NCBI GenBank assembly: GCA_017504165.1
Contig: JAFVRR010000002.1
Coordinates: 77,374 to 141,373, forward strand
Reading direction: 5' to 3'
Origin: Clostridia bacterium
Lineage (GTDB): Bacteria; Bacillota; Clostridia; Christensenellales; Borkfalkiaceae
DNA: 64,000 nucleotides
In this document: positions 6,398 through 15,633 of the stretch, in pieces
How positions within the stretch are numbered: position 1 is the first letter of the stretch
How the letters are laid out: every line of letters starts with the position of its first letter
The notes under the pieces: generated by a model
What the model was told of the DNA's origin: nothing
Database searches by the model: none
Seen by the model: only the letters and a program-made list of their open reading frames with translations
Position numbers and translations under genes: made by a program

Positions 6398-9085
6398 ATG
6401 GGACTTATTAAATATATTCTCACTCACGATACTAGAGTAGGGTTAAAAAGAATTAGCAAAATGGCGGACAAAATTCTTGAACTTTCACCAAAGTATGAAA
6501 AGATGAGTGAAGAAGAACTTAAAAATCAAACTAATATTTTAAAAGAAAGATTAAGTAAGGGCGAAACTTTAGACGATATTTTGCCCGATGCTTTCGCAAC
6601 CGTTCGCGAGGCTAGTTTTAGGGTGCTTAATATGCGCCACTACAAAGTTCAACTTATGGGTGGTATTTGCGTACACGAAGGCCGTGTTGCCGAACTTAAA
6701 ACTGGTGAAGGTAAAACGCTTATGGCGACTTTGCCGTCATACCTTAACGCTTTAACTGGTAAAGGCGTACACGTAGTAACCGTTAACGACTATCTTGCAA
6801 AGCGTGACGCGGATTGGATGGGTAAAGTTCATAGATATTTAGGTTTAACGGTAGGCGTTAACCTTCACGAGTTAACTGACGATCAAAAAAGAGAAGCCTA
6901 CGCTTGTGATATTACTTACGGTACTAATAACGAATTTGGTTTCGACTACTTAAGAGATAATTTAAAAGTAGACCTTAAAGACTTCGTTCAACGCGGTTTA
7001 AACTTTGCCATTGTCGACGAAGTAGACTCTATTTTAATCGACGAGGCAAGAACTCCTCTTATTATTTCCGGTCGTGGCGGTAAGTCGTCTGAACTTTACG
7101 TTCAAGCAAACCGTTTCGTTAAGACTTTAAAAAAGGATGAAGATTTCACTATTGAAATTAAAGATAAAACCGTTCAACTTACTGAGTCGGGCGCGATTAA
7201 AGCGGAAAGATTTTTCAATATTCAGAACTTTGCCGATATTGAAAACGCAGACCTTTCTCACCACATTCAACAAGCGTTAAAGGCACACCATATCTTTAAG
7301 CGCGATAATGATTACGTCGTTAACGACGGCGAAATTTTAATCGTTGACGAATTTACCGGTCGTCTTATGATTGGTAGAAGATATTCTGACGGTCTTCATC
7401 AAGCGATTGAGGCTAAAGAAAACGTTCAAATTAGAAACGAAAATAAAACGCACGCAACTATTACTTTCCAAAACTACTTTAGGCTTTACGATAAACTTTC
7501 GGGTATGACTGGTACTGCTAAAACGGAAGAGGAAGAGTTTAGAACTATTTACGGGCTTGACGTACTTGAAATTCCAACTAATAGACCGGTTATTAGAAAG
7601 GACGAGCCTGACGTTATTTTCAAAACTGAAAAGGGTAAATTAAAGGCGGTTATTAGTGATATTATCGAATGTCACGAAAAAGGTCAACCTGTATTAGTCG
7701 GTACGGTAACCGTTGAAAAATCTGAAGAAATTTCAAGATATTTAATTAAAAATAAGATAAAACACAATATCTTAAACGCTAAAAACCACTTAAAAGAAGC
7801 GCAAATTATCGCTCAAGCGGGTAAAAAGGGTGCGGTTACTATCGCTACTAACATGGCAGGTCGTGGTACGGATATTTTACTTGGCGGTAACCCTGAATAT
7901 CTTGCAAAACAATATTTGAGAAATAAAGGCGTTAGCCAAGATATGATTGAAAGCGCAACTTCTTACGTTCAAGACGTTTCTGAAGAAGTTTTAAAAATTA
8001 GAGAAGAATACCGTGAATTATTAAGAGAGTACACGGAAGAAACGGACAAGGAAAAGGCGGAAGTAATGGCGCTTGGCGGTCTTAGAATTATCGGTACGGA
8101 ACGTCACGAATCAAGACGTATCGACAATCAATTGCGTGGTCGTGCTGGACGTCAAGGCGACCCTGGCTCGTCACTTTTCTATATCTCTGCTGAAGACGAT
8201 ATGGTAGTGCGTTTCGCGGGCGAAAAATTCAAGGCTATTTGCGAGGCGTTTAAACTTGACGAAGACGTGCCACTTCAAGCAAAAATGCTTGCTAACCGTA
8301 TTGAAGACGCGCAACGCATGATCGAAGGTAAAAACTTTGGTATTAGACGACAAATTATCGAATACGACGACGTTATGAACACTCAACGTCAAGTAATTTA
8401 TAATGAAAGATTAGAAGTTTTAAAGGGTGAAAATACTCACGAAAAAATTCTCAACTTAATTCCTGATATCGTAGCGGAAATTATCTCTAATACCGTAAAT
8501 ATCGCTAAAGAGCCTGCTCTTTGGGATAGGGAAAAATTAAATAAGGCGTTAGAAGATAGAGTTTTACCGCCTGATACCGAATACTTAACTGAAGAAAGGC
8601 TTTCTAAGTGGGATTACGAAGAAATTTTAAAACGAGTAATCAAAAAGGTTACTACCGTTTACGAAGAAAAAATCGCTAAATACAAAGAAATGGGCATCGA
8701 CTTTGCCGATATTGAAAGGTTTGTGCTCCTTAAAAACGTAGACAATAAGTGGATTGACCATATCGACGCTATGGATACTTTAAAAAGAGGCATTTCTCTT
8801 CGTGGCTACGCGCATGAAAACCCAATTAACGCCTACAAAAAAGAAGGTCTTGAAATGTTTGAAAATATGATTTACAACATTCAAAACGACACCGTTAATC
8901 TTTTACTTAAGGGCGAAGTAAGGGGGCTTCCTCAACAAAGGCAAGCGCCTAAGGATTTAACTGAAGGTGGTGGTAACGTGGAAGAACAACCAAAAACTAT
9001 CGTAAAGGGTAAAAAGATAGGCAGAAACGAGCCTTGCCCATGCGGTAGCGGATTAAAATATAAAAATTGTTGTGGTAAAAATTAA
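6398..9085 (+). CDS. secA: preprotein translocase ATPase SecA
   Basis: A full-length 895-residue SecA, the motor that pushes preproteins through SecYEG at the membrane. Visible are the Walker A loop TGEGKT (102-107), the DEAD-type box VDEVDS in IVDEVDSILIDEARTPLI (about 208-225), helicase motifs such as TNMAGRGTDI (about 485-494), and the C-terminal zinc tail CPCGSGLKYKNCC that binds SecB/lipid. The start is supported by GGAG seven bases before the ATG. A TATAAT at 6363-6368 is a plausible -10. prfB follows 8 bases after the stop, a common secA-prfB arrangement. Confidence 0.98.
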   Translation: MGLIKYILTHDTRVGLKRISKMADKILELSPKYEKMSEEELKNQTNILKERLSKGETLDDILPDAFATVREASFRVLNMRHYKVQLMGGICVHEGRVAELKTGEGKTLMATLPSYLNALTGKGVHVVTVNDYLAKRDADWMGKVHRYLGLTVGVNLHELTDDQKREAYACDITYGTNNEFGFDYLRDNLKVDLKDFVQRGLNFAIVDEVDSILIDEARTPLIISGRGGKSSELYVQANRFVKTLKKDEDFTIEIKDKTVQLTESGAIKAERFFNIQNFADIENADLSHHIQQALKAHHIFKRDNDYVVNDGEILIVDEFTGRLMIGRRYSDGLHQAIEAKENVQIRNENKTHATITFQNYFRLYDKLSGMTGTAKTEEEEFRTIYGLDVLEIPTNRPVIRKDEPDVIFKTEKGKLKAVISDIIECHEKGQPVLVGTVTVEKSEEISRYLIKNKIKHNILNAKNHLKEAQIIAQAGKKGAVTIATNMAGRGTDILLGGNPEYLAKQYLRNKGVSQDMIESATSYVQDVSEEVLKIREEYRELLREYTEETDKEKAEVMALGGLRIIGTERHESRRIDNQLRGRAGRQGDPGSSLFYISAEDDMVVRFAGEKFKAICEAFKLDEDVPLQAKMLANRIEDAQRMIEGKNFGIRRQIIEYDDVMNTQRQVIYNERLEVLKGENTHEKILNLIPDIVAEIISNTVNIAKEPALWDREKLNKALEDRVLPPDTEYLTEERLSKWDYEEILKRVIKKVTTVYEEKIAKYKEMGIDFADIERFVLLKNVDNKWIDHIDAMDTLKRGISLRGYAHENPINAYKKEGLEMFENMIYNIQNDTVNLLLKGEVRGLPQQRQAPKDLTEGGGNVEEQPKTIVKGKKIGRNEPCPCGSGLKYKNCCGKN

Positions 9086-9093
9086 GGAACGTT

Positions 9094-10191
9094 ATGATAA
9101 GAACTGATTTATATCATCAAAAAATATCAGACCTTAAAGAACTTTTAAAAGAGGCGGGTTATTCTTTAGATATTGCTTTAGCGAAAGACGAACTTGCTAA
9201 AATAGAAAGTGAACTTGAAAAGGAAGAAGTTTACACTAATCTTCAAAAGTCTACCGAATATTCTAGAAAAGCCCAAGCAATAAGGAATAAGATAGAAGCG
9301 TTTGAAAAGGCGGAAAAGGCTATATCGGACGCGGAAGAAATGCTAATTTTAACCGAAGAAGAAAACGACGATACCTTTATGGAAGAAGTCGAAAAGGAAT
9401 TAAAAGTGGCGGAAGACGACATTCAAACAATCCGCTTACAAGCCCTTTTAAGAGGTAAATACGACTCGTCATCCGCAATAATGACTCTTCACGCAGGCGC
9501 AGGTGGTACTGAGGCGTGCGACTGGACGGAAATGCTTTACCGTATGTATTTATGTTACGCGCAAAAGCACGATTATACCGTAACGGAGTTCGATAGATTA
9601 AACGGCGACGAAGCGGGTATTAAAAGCGTTTCTTTTAAGGTCGAAGGAATTAACGCATACGGTTATTTAAAGGCGGAAAAGGGCGTTCATAGGCTTGTTA
9701 GAATTTCTCCGTTCGACTCTAATGCGAGAAGGCACACTTCATTTTCATCGGTAGAAGTTATGCCTGAAATTGAAGATATGGGGGAAATTGAAATTCGCCC
9801 AGATGAACTTAAAGTGGATACTTATCGTTCAAGCGGTGCGGGCGGTCAACACGTTAATAAGACGGAATCGGCAATAAGAATTACCCACATTCCTACGGGT
9901 ATTATAGTCGCTTGCCAAAACGAGCGTTCTCAAATACAAAACCGCGAACAAGCAATGAAAATGCTTATGAGCAAACTCGTTGAAAAGCGCGAGGCGGAAA
10001 GATTGCAAGAAGCCCAAGAAATTAAGGGCGAAATGAAACAAATTGAATGGGGTAGTCAAATACGTTCTTACGTATTTTGCCCGTATACTTTAGTAAAAGA
10101 CCATAGAACGGGCTCTGAAAATAGTAACGTTCAGGCGGTTATGGACGGAGATATTGATAGTTTTATTATAGATTATCTTAAAAAGTCATAA
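9094..10191 (+). CDS. prfB: peptide chain release factor 2
   Basis: RF2 of 365 residues, which terminates translation at UAA and UGA. The anticodon-like tripeptide Ser205-Pro206-Phe207 (RISPFDS) marks RF2 rather than RF1, and the peptidyl-tRNA hydrolysis motif Gly250-Gly251-Gln252 is intact. The gene is a single open frame from ATG with AAGGA upstream; the CUU-UGA programmed frameshift that controls RF2 in most bacteria is absent. The stop overlaps the tsaD start (TAATG). Confidence 0.97.
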   Translation: MIRTDLYHQKISDLKELLKEAGYSLDIALAKDELAKIESELEKEEVYTNLQKSTEYSRKAQAIRNKIEAFEKAEKAISDAEEMLILTEEENDDTFMEEVEKELKVAEDDIQTIRLQALLRGKYDSSSAIMTLHAGAGGTEACDWTEMLYRMYLCYAQKHDYTVTEFDRLNGDEAGIKSVSFKVEGINAYGYLKAEKGVHRLVRISPFDSNARRHTSFSSVEVMPEIEDMGEIEIRPDELKVDTYRSSGAGGQHVNKTESAIRITHIPTGIIVACQNERSQIQNREQAMKMLMSKLVEKREAERLQEAQEIKGEMKQIEWGSQIRSYVFCPYTLVKDHRTGSENSNVQAVMDGDIDSFIIDYLKKS

Positions 10192-11237
10192 TGAGTTATT
10201 TAGATAAGATAAAAAACACCGCAATCAAAGAAGACGCGGTCATACTTGCAATAGAATCTAGTTGCGATGAAACAGCCGCGTCGGTCGTAAAAGGCGGTAG
10301 GGAAGTTTTATCATCGGTTATAATTAGTTCTATGACGGAGCATATTCCCTTCGGCGGTGTAGTTCCCGAAATTGCGTCAAGGGCGCATACTCAAGCAATT
10401 TCTATTGCGGTAGAAAGGGCGATAAGTGATGCAAAGATTACCCTAAACGATTTAGACGCTATTGCGGTTACTTACGGCGCGGGGCTTTTAGGTGCGTTAC
10501 TCGTCGGCGTTGCGTACGCGAAATCCCTTGCATTTTCGCTTGGTATTCCGCTTGTGCCCGTAAGTCATATTAGGGGGCATTTGTCGGCGTCTTATTTATG
10601 CGATAAAGATTTAAAGCCACCCTTTATTAGCATTCTTGCAAGCGGTGGCCATACGGCAATTATTGCGGTAGAAGATTATTACAAATACAATATTTTAGGT
10701 CAAACCTTAGACGATGCGGTGGGCGAAGCCCTAGACAAAGTTGCAAGGGTGCTAGGCTTAAAATATCCTGGTGGTCCGCATATAGAAAAACTAGCAAAAG
10801 AAGGACAAAACAACGTTAAACTTCCACCTATGCTAAAGGGTAAAAAGGGTTATGATTTTTCTTATAGCGGTCTTAAAACTGCGGTTATTAACTACGTTCA
10901 TACTAACGAAATGGCGGGTAGAGAATACAGTAAAGCAGACGTTGCCCATTCTTTTCAATGCTCGGCAATCGACGTTTTAGTAAAAAACGGCGTCAAGGCT
11001 ATTGAAGAGTACGGTTATAAAACTTTGACCGTTGGCGGTGGTGTAGGCGCTAACGGATATTTAAGAGATAGTCTTAAAAAAGTTTGCGATAAAATGGGTG
11101 TAAAATTAGTTTTACCCGAAAAGGTATATTGCACCGATAACGCCGCAATGATAGGCGCGGAAGGGTACTTGCAATACTTAAAAGGCAACTTTGCAGATTT
11201 AGAACTAAACGCTAAAGCAAGTGTTAAACTTGACTAA
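10191..11237 (+). CDS. tsaD: tRNA N6-threonylcarbamoyladenosine transferase TsaD
   Basis: A 348-residue ASKHA-fold enzyme that, with TsaB and TsaE, transfers threonylcarbamoyl to A37 of ANN-decoding tRNAs. Characteristic are IESSCDETAASV (21-32), the metal ligands His126 and His130 in HIRGH, the ASGGHTA phosphate-binding segment (about 149-155) and the late GGGVGAN motif. The one-base TAATG overlap couples it to prfB, giving a secA-prfB-tsaD run of protein synthesis and export genes. Confidence 0.96.
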   Translation: MSYLDKIKNTAIKEDAVILAIESSCDETAASVVKGGREVLSSVIISSMTEHIPFGGVVPEIASRAHTQAISIAVERAISDAKITLNDLDAIAVTYGAGLLGALLVGVAYAKSLAFSLGIPLVPVSHIRGHLSASYLCDKDLKPPFISILASGGHTAIIAVEDYYKYNILGQTLDDAVGEALDKVARVLGLKYPGGPHIEKLAKEGQNNVKLPPMLKGKKGYDFSYSGLKTAVINYVHTNEMAGREYSKADVAHSFQCSAIDVLVKNGVKAIEEYGYKTLTVGGGVGANGYLRDSLKKVCDKMGVKLVLPEKVYCTDNAAMIGAEGYLQYLKGNFADLELNAKASVKLD

Positions 11238-11309
11238 CTTGCTTCTAGTGCTTTATAAATACAAATAATTCAACTTAAAGAATAAAACAAATTAAATAAA
11301 TAAAAAACA

Positions 11310-11336
11310 AAAGCGGTTTTTACCGCTTTATTTAAT
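11310..11336 (+). terminator. probable intrinsic terminator after tsaD
   Basis: The 8-bp stem (11310-11317 with 11322-11329, AAAGCGGT) has a four-T loop and is followed by an A/T-rich tail (TTTAAT). It lies only 10 bases before the ATG of the next gene, so it may also affect initiation there. Confidence 0.6.
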
Positions 11337-11345
11337 AGGTATGGT

Positions 11346-12521
11346 ATGTTTGATAAAATATTTTCTATATTTATAAAAGACAGCGAAAAGGTTGAAGATA
11401 ACGCCGTAAGATACGCTTACGGTAAGTTTTTAAATATTTGTTGTATATTATTCAATATATTATTATTTGCAATTAAAACTTTGGCGGGAATACTCTCCGG
11501 CTCGGTTGCAATTATTGCAGACGCCATTAATAACTTATCGGACGCATCTTCTAACGTCGTGGGGTTTTTAGGATTTAAACTCTCTAGTCTTCCTGCGGAT
11601 GAAGAGCATCCTTACGGTCACGGTAGATACGAATATATTGCAAGTTTAATAGTTGCGTTTATCATAATGTTTATCGGCATAGAACTTTTTAGAAATTCGC
11701 TCGATAAAATTTTAAATCCAACTGATATTAAGTTTGAAATAATAACGGTAGTAATTTTATTAGTTTCCATTTTAATTAAATTGTTTATGTCTGTGTTTGC
11801 TAAAAGCGCGGGTAAAAAGATTAAATCCGACACTCTTCTTGCCGTAGCAACCGACAGTAGAAACGACGTTTTAGCTACTTTAGCCGTATTAATATCTTTA
11901 ATTATATTTAAGTATTTTAATATTAATATAGACGGGTACGTGGGTATTTTAGTTTCCGTAGTAATTTTAATTAGCGGTGTGAAAATCGTTATAGAAACGG
12001 TGGCTACCTTACTTGGTAAAGCGCCCGAAAAGGAATTCGTTGAAAAGTTAACTAGTAAAATTCTTAGTTACGAGTCTGTTTTAGGTCTTCACGATTTATT
12101 AATTCACGACTACGGCCCAGGTAGAAGATTTGCTAGCGCTCACGTAGAAATGCCCGCGGAAGAAGACCCTATTAAAAGCCACGAAATTATAGATACCATT
12201 GAAATGGATATTTATAGGGAACTTAATCTACATATAAGTTTGCACTACGACCCAATATCTACAAAAGATGAACTTTTAAACGAAATGAAAGAGTATATTG
12301 CGGTATCCGTTAAAACTATTAGCGAAAGCGCGACTATTCACGACCTTAGAATAGTTAGGGGAATTGAAAGAAATATCGCGGTGTTCGATCTTCTTTTACC
12401 GTATAGCGTAAAACTTAGTGAAAAACATATCAAAGAAGAAACGGCAAAACTAGTAAAAGCAAAATACCCAAGTTTTGACGTCAATATTAAAATAGACCGC
12501 GACTTTGCAAGCGGTAAATAA
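11346..12521 (+). CDS. cation diffusion facilitator (CDF) family metal exporter
   Basis: A 391-residue CDF transporter. It has about six membrane helices with the transport site motif ADAINNLSD (58-66) in helix 2, the HPYGHGRYEYI loop (about 86-96), and a cytoplasmic domain from about residue 210 with His/Asp-rich metal-binding stretches (LHDLLIHDYG, HISLHYDP). Such proteins export Mn, Zn, Fe or Co by proton antiport. The DAxxN variant of the site resembles manganese-type CDFs, but the ion is not certain. The long C-terminus is normal for this clostridial subgroup. Its 3' side carries copy 1 of the structured repeat. Confidence 0.9.
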   Translation: MFDKIFSIFIKDSEKVEDNAVRYAYGKFLNICCILFNILLFAIKTLAGILSGSVAIIADAINNLSDASSNVVGFLGFKLSSLPADEEHPYGHGRYEYIASLIVAFIIMFIGIELFRNSLDKILNPTDIKFEIITVVILLVSILIKLFMSVFAKSAGKKIKSDTLLAVATDSRNDVLATLAVLISLIIFKYFNINIDGYVGILVSVVILISGVKIVIETVATLLGKAPEKEFVEKLTSKILSYESVLGLHDLLIHDYGPGRRFASAHVEMPAEEDPIKSHEIIDTIEMDIYRELNLHISLHYDPISTKDELLNEMKEYIAVSVKTISESATIHDLRIVRGIERNIAVFDLLLPYSVKLSEKHIKEETAKLVKAKYPSFDVNIKIDRDFASGK

Positions 12522-12526
12522 TTTAA

Positions 12527-12688
12527 TGGCTATGTCACTGCTAACGGTTGACAAAGTGCCAATGAAACGACTTCGCAATACTTCGTTAAACCCCTTGAAA
12601 AGATATATACTCTTATCTTCGGGATTTGCCTTGTCTTGCTTGCGTTTGATTGTCCCTTTTACATCAACCTTATATTGTGACATAGCCT
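12527..12688. repeat. structured intergenic element, copy 1 of 3
   Basis: A 162-nt element bounded by a perfect 11-bp inverted repeat GGCTATGTCAC (12528-12538) / GTGACATAGCC (12677-12687). Inside, the arms continue to match imperfectly (GGTTGA and AAACG on both sides), and the centre reads TACTTCGTTAAACCCCTTGA, a small hairpin, then CTTCGG. The core is shared with 15413-15574 and 20982-21140, but the outer arm sequences differ. It lies just after the CDF stop codon. The rest of the 12522-12955 gap holds the ARG-box region and promoter below. Confidence 0.7.
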
Positions 12689-12758
12689 TATTTTTGTTAG
12701 TTTAAATTGTAAAAATTATAAAATTCCATTTAAAATTCTATTTGATTTTCATAAAACC

Positions 12759-12821
12759 TGCATAAAATGAATAAAAATACATAAATATTCACAGTTTTAT
12801 GCATTAAATTGAATAAAATAA
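12759..12821 (+). promoter_or_regulatory. cluster of ARG-box-like operator sequences
   Basis: AT-rich half-palindromes of the ArgR/AhrC type repeat here: TGCATAAAATGAATAAAAA (12760-12778), AAATATTCA, TTATGCATTAAATTGAATAAA. The consensus half site is TGAAT or TGCAT with A/T spacers. The cluster ends 40 bases upstream of the -35 at 12861 and resembles the cluster upstream of argG. ArgR control is inferred; argR is not in the window. Confidence 0.6.
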
Positions 12822-12860
12822 AAAAATATAAAAAATTTTGTAAATATTATGCAAAAACAG

Positions 12861-12889
12861 TTGACAATAAAAAAATTAAGGTGTATTAT
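12861..12889 (+). promoter_or_regulatory. promoter of the amino acid ABC transporter
   Basis: TTGACA (12861-12866), a 17-base spacer and TATTAT (12884-12889). Transcription should start near 12896, giving a leader of about 60 bases with AAGGAG before the ATG at 12956. Confidence 0.85.
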
Positions 12890-12955
12890 AGGCGTATCAA
12901 AAGCGGAAACGCCTTTGAAATAAAATGGTAAAAAATTTTTAAGGAGATAAAAATT

Positions 12956-13786
12956 ATGAAAAAGTTATTAACACTTATTTTATCTTTAGCGCTCGGCTTA
13001 ACGGCTTGTTTAGGCTTAACGGCTTGTGGCGGTGAAGAAGATTCTAAAAACATTAAAATCGGTGTTCAAGAAGGAACTACAAGTTTAATGTATGCAGACT
13101 GCTTAAAGGGTGTTTCAGTTAGTTCTTATACGACTTTCCCACTCGCTGCAGACGCTATGAAGAACGGCAACGTTGATTACGTTGTATGTGATAAAGCAAC
13201 GGCAACAAGCATTTGCAACACAATGGGTGGCGTTAAGTATATTGATATTGCATTATCAACTGAATTCTACGCTATCGCAATGGACAAAAATCAACCTGAA
13301 CTCAATGCGTCTATCAACCAAATTTTAGAAAGCAAATCTGCTGAAATTCAAGCGATTATTGATAAATATATGGCTGGTGACGAAGCAAATTACGTTGGCG
13401 TAACTTCTGCAGAAAAGAATAACGACAACAAAGCAGGTCAATTAGTAGTTGCTACAAACGCAGAATTCCCACCATGGGAATACGTAGACGGCGATAAATA
13501 CTACGGTATCGATATGGAAATTGCTAAAATTATTGCCGATGAACTTGGTTTAGAATTAGTTATCGACGATATGGCATTTGAAAGCGTTGTATCTTCTGTT
13601 GGCGCTAACGGTGTTGATATTGCAATGTCTGGTATCACAATTACTAACGAACGTAAAGAAATCGTTAACTTCTCTACAAGTTACTACACTGAATCAATCG
13701 TTATTCTTTGTAAAGAGAATTGCAATGATTTCGCTAAAGCAGGTACTGTTGTGGACTTATTAAGTGTTCTTTGCAAAAACAAGTAA
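12956..13786 (+). CDS. amino acid ABC substrate-binding lipoprotein with permuted lobes
   Basis: A 276-residue lipoprotein of the polar amino acid (GlnH/ArtJ, SBP_bac_3) family, with the domain order reversed. After the signal peptide comes what is normally lobe 2: IKIGVQEGTTSLMY (33-46), DAMKNGNVDYVVCD (66-79), EFYAIAMDKNQPEL (103-116) and the C-terminal-type helix IQAIIDKY. A linker at about 153-162 leads to what is normally the mature N-terminus: LVVATNAEFPPWEYVDG (163-179), GIDMEIAKIIADELG, then DIAMSGITITNERKEIVNFS and ESIVIL. This is a circular permutation at the hinge. Two lipobox-like LTAC motifs (15-18, 21-24) lie in tandem. The permease and ATPase follow. Arginine or a related amino acid is the likely ligand, from its ARG-box-like context. 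Confidence 0.85.
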   Translation: MKKLLTLILSLALGLTACLGLTACGGEEDSKNIKIGVQEGTTSLMYADCLKGVSVSSYTTFPLAADAMKNGNVDYVVCDKATATSICNTMGGVKYIDIALSTEFYAIAMDKNQPELNASINQILESKSAEIQAIIDKYMAGDEANYVGVTSAEKNNDNKAGQLVVATNAEFPPWEYVDGDKYYGIDMEIAKIIADELGLELVIDDMAFESVVSSVGANGVDIAMSGITITNERKEIVNFSTSYYTESIVILCKENCNDFAKAGTVVDLLSVLCKNK

Positions 13787-13809
13787 TTAAAAATTAAGAT
13801 AAAAGGTTA

Positions 13810-13843
13810 TTAAAGGTTTAGTTTTTTGCTAAACCTTTAATTT
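13810..13843 (+). terminator. intergenic attenuator hairpin between binding protein and permease
   Basis: A 12-bp perfect stem TTAAAGGTTTAG (13810-13821) pairs with 13829-13840 across a seven-base loop, followed by TTT. Hairpins in this position commonly stabilize the binding-protein message and let only part of transcription reach the permease gene. Confidence 0.7.
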
Positions 13844-13853
13844 GGTAATAGAA

Positions 13854-14564
13854 ATGAATGTTGATATGAAATTATTATGGGATAAATTTATAGATGCTCT
13901 CATAGAAAAAAACGGCTATAAAGTAGTTTTAGAAGGCTTATATAATACCATACAAATTGCAGTTTTAGGCTTACTTATCGGTATTGTTATAGGTACTTTA
14001 ATAGCAATCGTTAGAGTAATGCCTAAGTATAAGGTTTTACCAAGAATTTTAGACAAAATTTGCGGTTGTTACGTAGAACTTTTTAGGGGTACGCCTATGA
14101 TGGTTCAACTACTTATTAGTTATAACGTTTTACTTCCATTAATGGGAATAAGCGTTGATAGTGGTCTTCCTGTGGCGATAGTTGTATTCGGTCTTAATAG
14201 TGGCGCTTACGTTAGTGAAATTATGCGTAGCGGTATTAATTCCGTTGATATTGGTCAAATGGAGGCAGGTAGGGCTATGGGTTTAACCTATACTACGACC
14301 ATGATGAAAATAGTCGTTCCGCAAGCCGTAAAAAATATTTTACCAACGCTTGGTAACGAGTTTATCGTTTTAGTAAAAGAAACGTCTATAACCGGTTACG
14401 TTGCTACTATTGACTTAACTAGGGCGTTTACAAAACTTGCGGGTCCTAGTATGTCGTACATAATACCGTATTTAATGCTTGGCGTATCATACCTAGTAAT
14501 CGTATTGCTCATTTCCTGGGGCGTTAGGTCGTTAGAAAAAAGATTGAAAAAAAGTGAGAGATAA
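13854..14564 (+). CDS. amino acid ABC transporter permease (HisM/GlnP type)
   Basis: About 236 residues with five to six membrane helices and the family's EAA loop [31 protein letters not shown] near residues 135-165. The [23 protein letters not shown] first helix is typical of the HEQRO permease family. The frame extends to a TTG at 13842, which overlaps the attenuator hairpin; ATG at 13854 or 13866 is more likely, though none has a good Shine-Dalgarno, so translation may be weak. It forms a homodimer with the ATPase encoded 2 bases downstream. Confidence 0.9.
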   Translation: MNVDMKLLWDKFIDALIEKNGYKVVLEGLYNTIQIAVLGLLIGIVIGTLIAIVRVMPKYKVLPRILDKICGCYVELFRGTPMMVQLLISYNVLLPLMGISVDSGLPVAIVVFGLNSGAYVSEIMRSGINSVDIGQMEAGRAMGLTYTTTMMKIVVPQAVKNILPTLGNEFIVLVKETSITGYVATIDLTRAFTKLAGPSMSYIIPYLMLGVSYLVIVLLISWGVRSLEKRLKKSER

Positions 14565-14566
14565 AT

Positions 14567-15412
14567 ATGGAAAAGAATTTAATTTTATCTGTAAAAAACT
14601 TAACAAAAACCTTTGATAAACTTGAAGTTTTAAAGGGTATCGACCTTGACGTTTACGAAGGTGACGTAGTTGCTATTATTGGTCCTTCGGGTTGCGGTAA
14701 ATCTACGTTTTTGAGATGCCTTAACTGTTTAGAAGACCCAACGGGTGGTTCTATTATTTTCCACAATGAAGACCTTGCCGATATGAAGGTAGATATTAAC
14801 GTTCACCGCCAAAAAATTGGTATGGTTTTCCAACAATTTAACCTTTTTAACAATTTAACCGTGCTCGATAATATAACCCTTGCTCCTATAACCGTGGCTA
14901 AAAAGAATAGGGCTAAATTAAAAACTAAAAACTTTTTTATTAAACTTGGCAATATTTTTAAAAAGAAAGAGGCTAAAAAGCCTTTATACGATTTAGGTAA
15001 AACGATTGCGGAAATTAAGAAAGATGCAGAAAATAAAGCATTAGAACTACTTACCGCTATTGGTCTTGAAGATAAGGCTAGTTCATATCCTTCTCAAATT
15101 TCAGGTGGTCAAAAGCAACGTGTTGCCATTGTTCGTGCGCTTGCTATGAATCCAGACGTTATTTTGTTTGACGAGCCTACTTCGGCGTTAGACCCGGAAA
15201 TGGTTGGCGAAGTATTATCAGTTATGACTGACCTTGCTAAAAGGGGTATGACTATGATAGTCGTTACTCACGAAATGGGCTTTGCAAGAGAAGTTGCTAA
15301 CCGCGTTATCTTTATTGACGACGGTGTAATTGTTGAAGAAAACGAACCTAACGAATTCTTTAAAAATCCTAAAAATCCAAGACTTAAAGATTTCCTCTCG
15401 AAGGTGTTATAA
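14567..15412 (+). CDS. amino acid ABC transporter ATP-binding protein with a lysine-rich insertion
   Basis: A 281-residue GlnQ/HisP-type ATPase. It has Walker [10 protein letters not shown] (39-47), Q-loop Gln89/Gln90, signature SGGQKQR (179-185), Walker B VILFDEP (198-204), the D-loop SALDPE and H-loop His235. Homologs are about 240 residues; the excess is an insertion between the Q-loop region and the signature (about 112-150), rich in Lys with short hydrophobic patches ([17 protein letters not shown]). It sits on the helical subdomain that touches the permease. The stop codon abuts structured repeat copy 2. Confidence 0.95.
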   Translation: MEKNLILSVKNLTKTFDKLEVLKGIDLDVYEGDVVAIIGPSGCGKSTFLRCLNCLEDPTGGSIIFHNEDLADMKVDINVHRQKIGMVFQQFNLFNNLTVLDNITLAPITVAKKNRAKLKTKNFFIKLGNIFKKKEAKKPLYDLGKTIAEIKKDAENKALELLTAIGLEDKASSYPSQISGGQKQRVAIVRALAMNPDVILFDEPTSALDPEMVGEVLSVMTDLAKRGMTMIVVTHEMGFAREVANRVIFIDDGVIVEENEPNEFFKNPKNPRLKDFLSKVL

Positions 15413-15574
15413 TGGCTCTTCCGTAAACCTTATTTATATTAAAAAGTCCCTATTACTGCGTTATATCCGCCTTAACCCCTTGACAATACGGCTAGTATTG
15501 TCTTCGGAGATTAAGTCAAATCTAACTTGCAATAATTCCTTTTTAATTATCAAATGGTTTACTCCATCGCCATG
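15413..15574. repeat. structured intergenic element, copy 2 of 3
   Basis: It begins right after the ATPase stop (TAA then TGGCTCTTCC). The outer arms TGGC..TAAACC and GGTTTA..GCCA, and TTATATTAAAAAG with CTTTTTAATTA, pair with each other. The core is TACTGCGTTATA, CTTAACCCCTTGACAATAC, GGCTA, GTATTGTCTTCGG, then a TAAGTC and ACTTGCAATA tail. The inner stem GACAATAC/GTATTGTC is perfect. The rest of the 15413-15852 gap holds a terminator, ARG-box-like sequences and the argG promoter. Confidence 0.7.
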
Positions 15575-15633
15575 GCGTTTCTAATGGTAGATGAATAGCT
15601 AGAATTAGTTTGTTTTTATAAAAATTTTGTTTT

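Noticed and set aside
9094..9250. Search for the programmed frameshift of prfB
   Set aside because: The frame is continuous past the usual site; no in-frame TGA or SD-like stimulator is seen.
12450..12683. 77-residue frame on the minus strand across repeat copy 1
   Set aside because: Copies 2 and 3 of the element have stop codons in this frame, and the right end overlaps the CDF gene; the structure, not a protein, is conserved.
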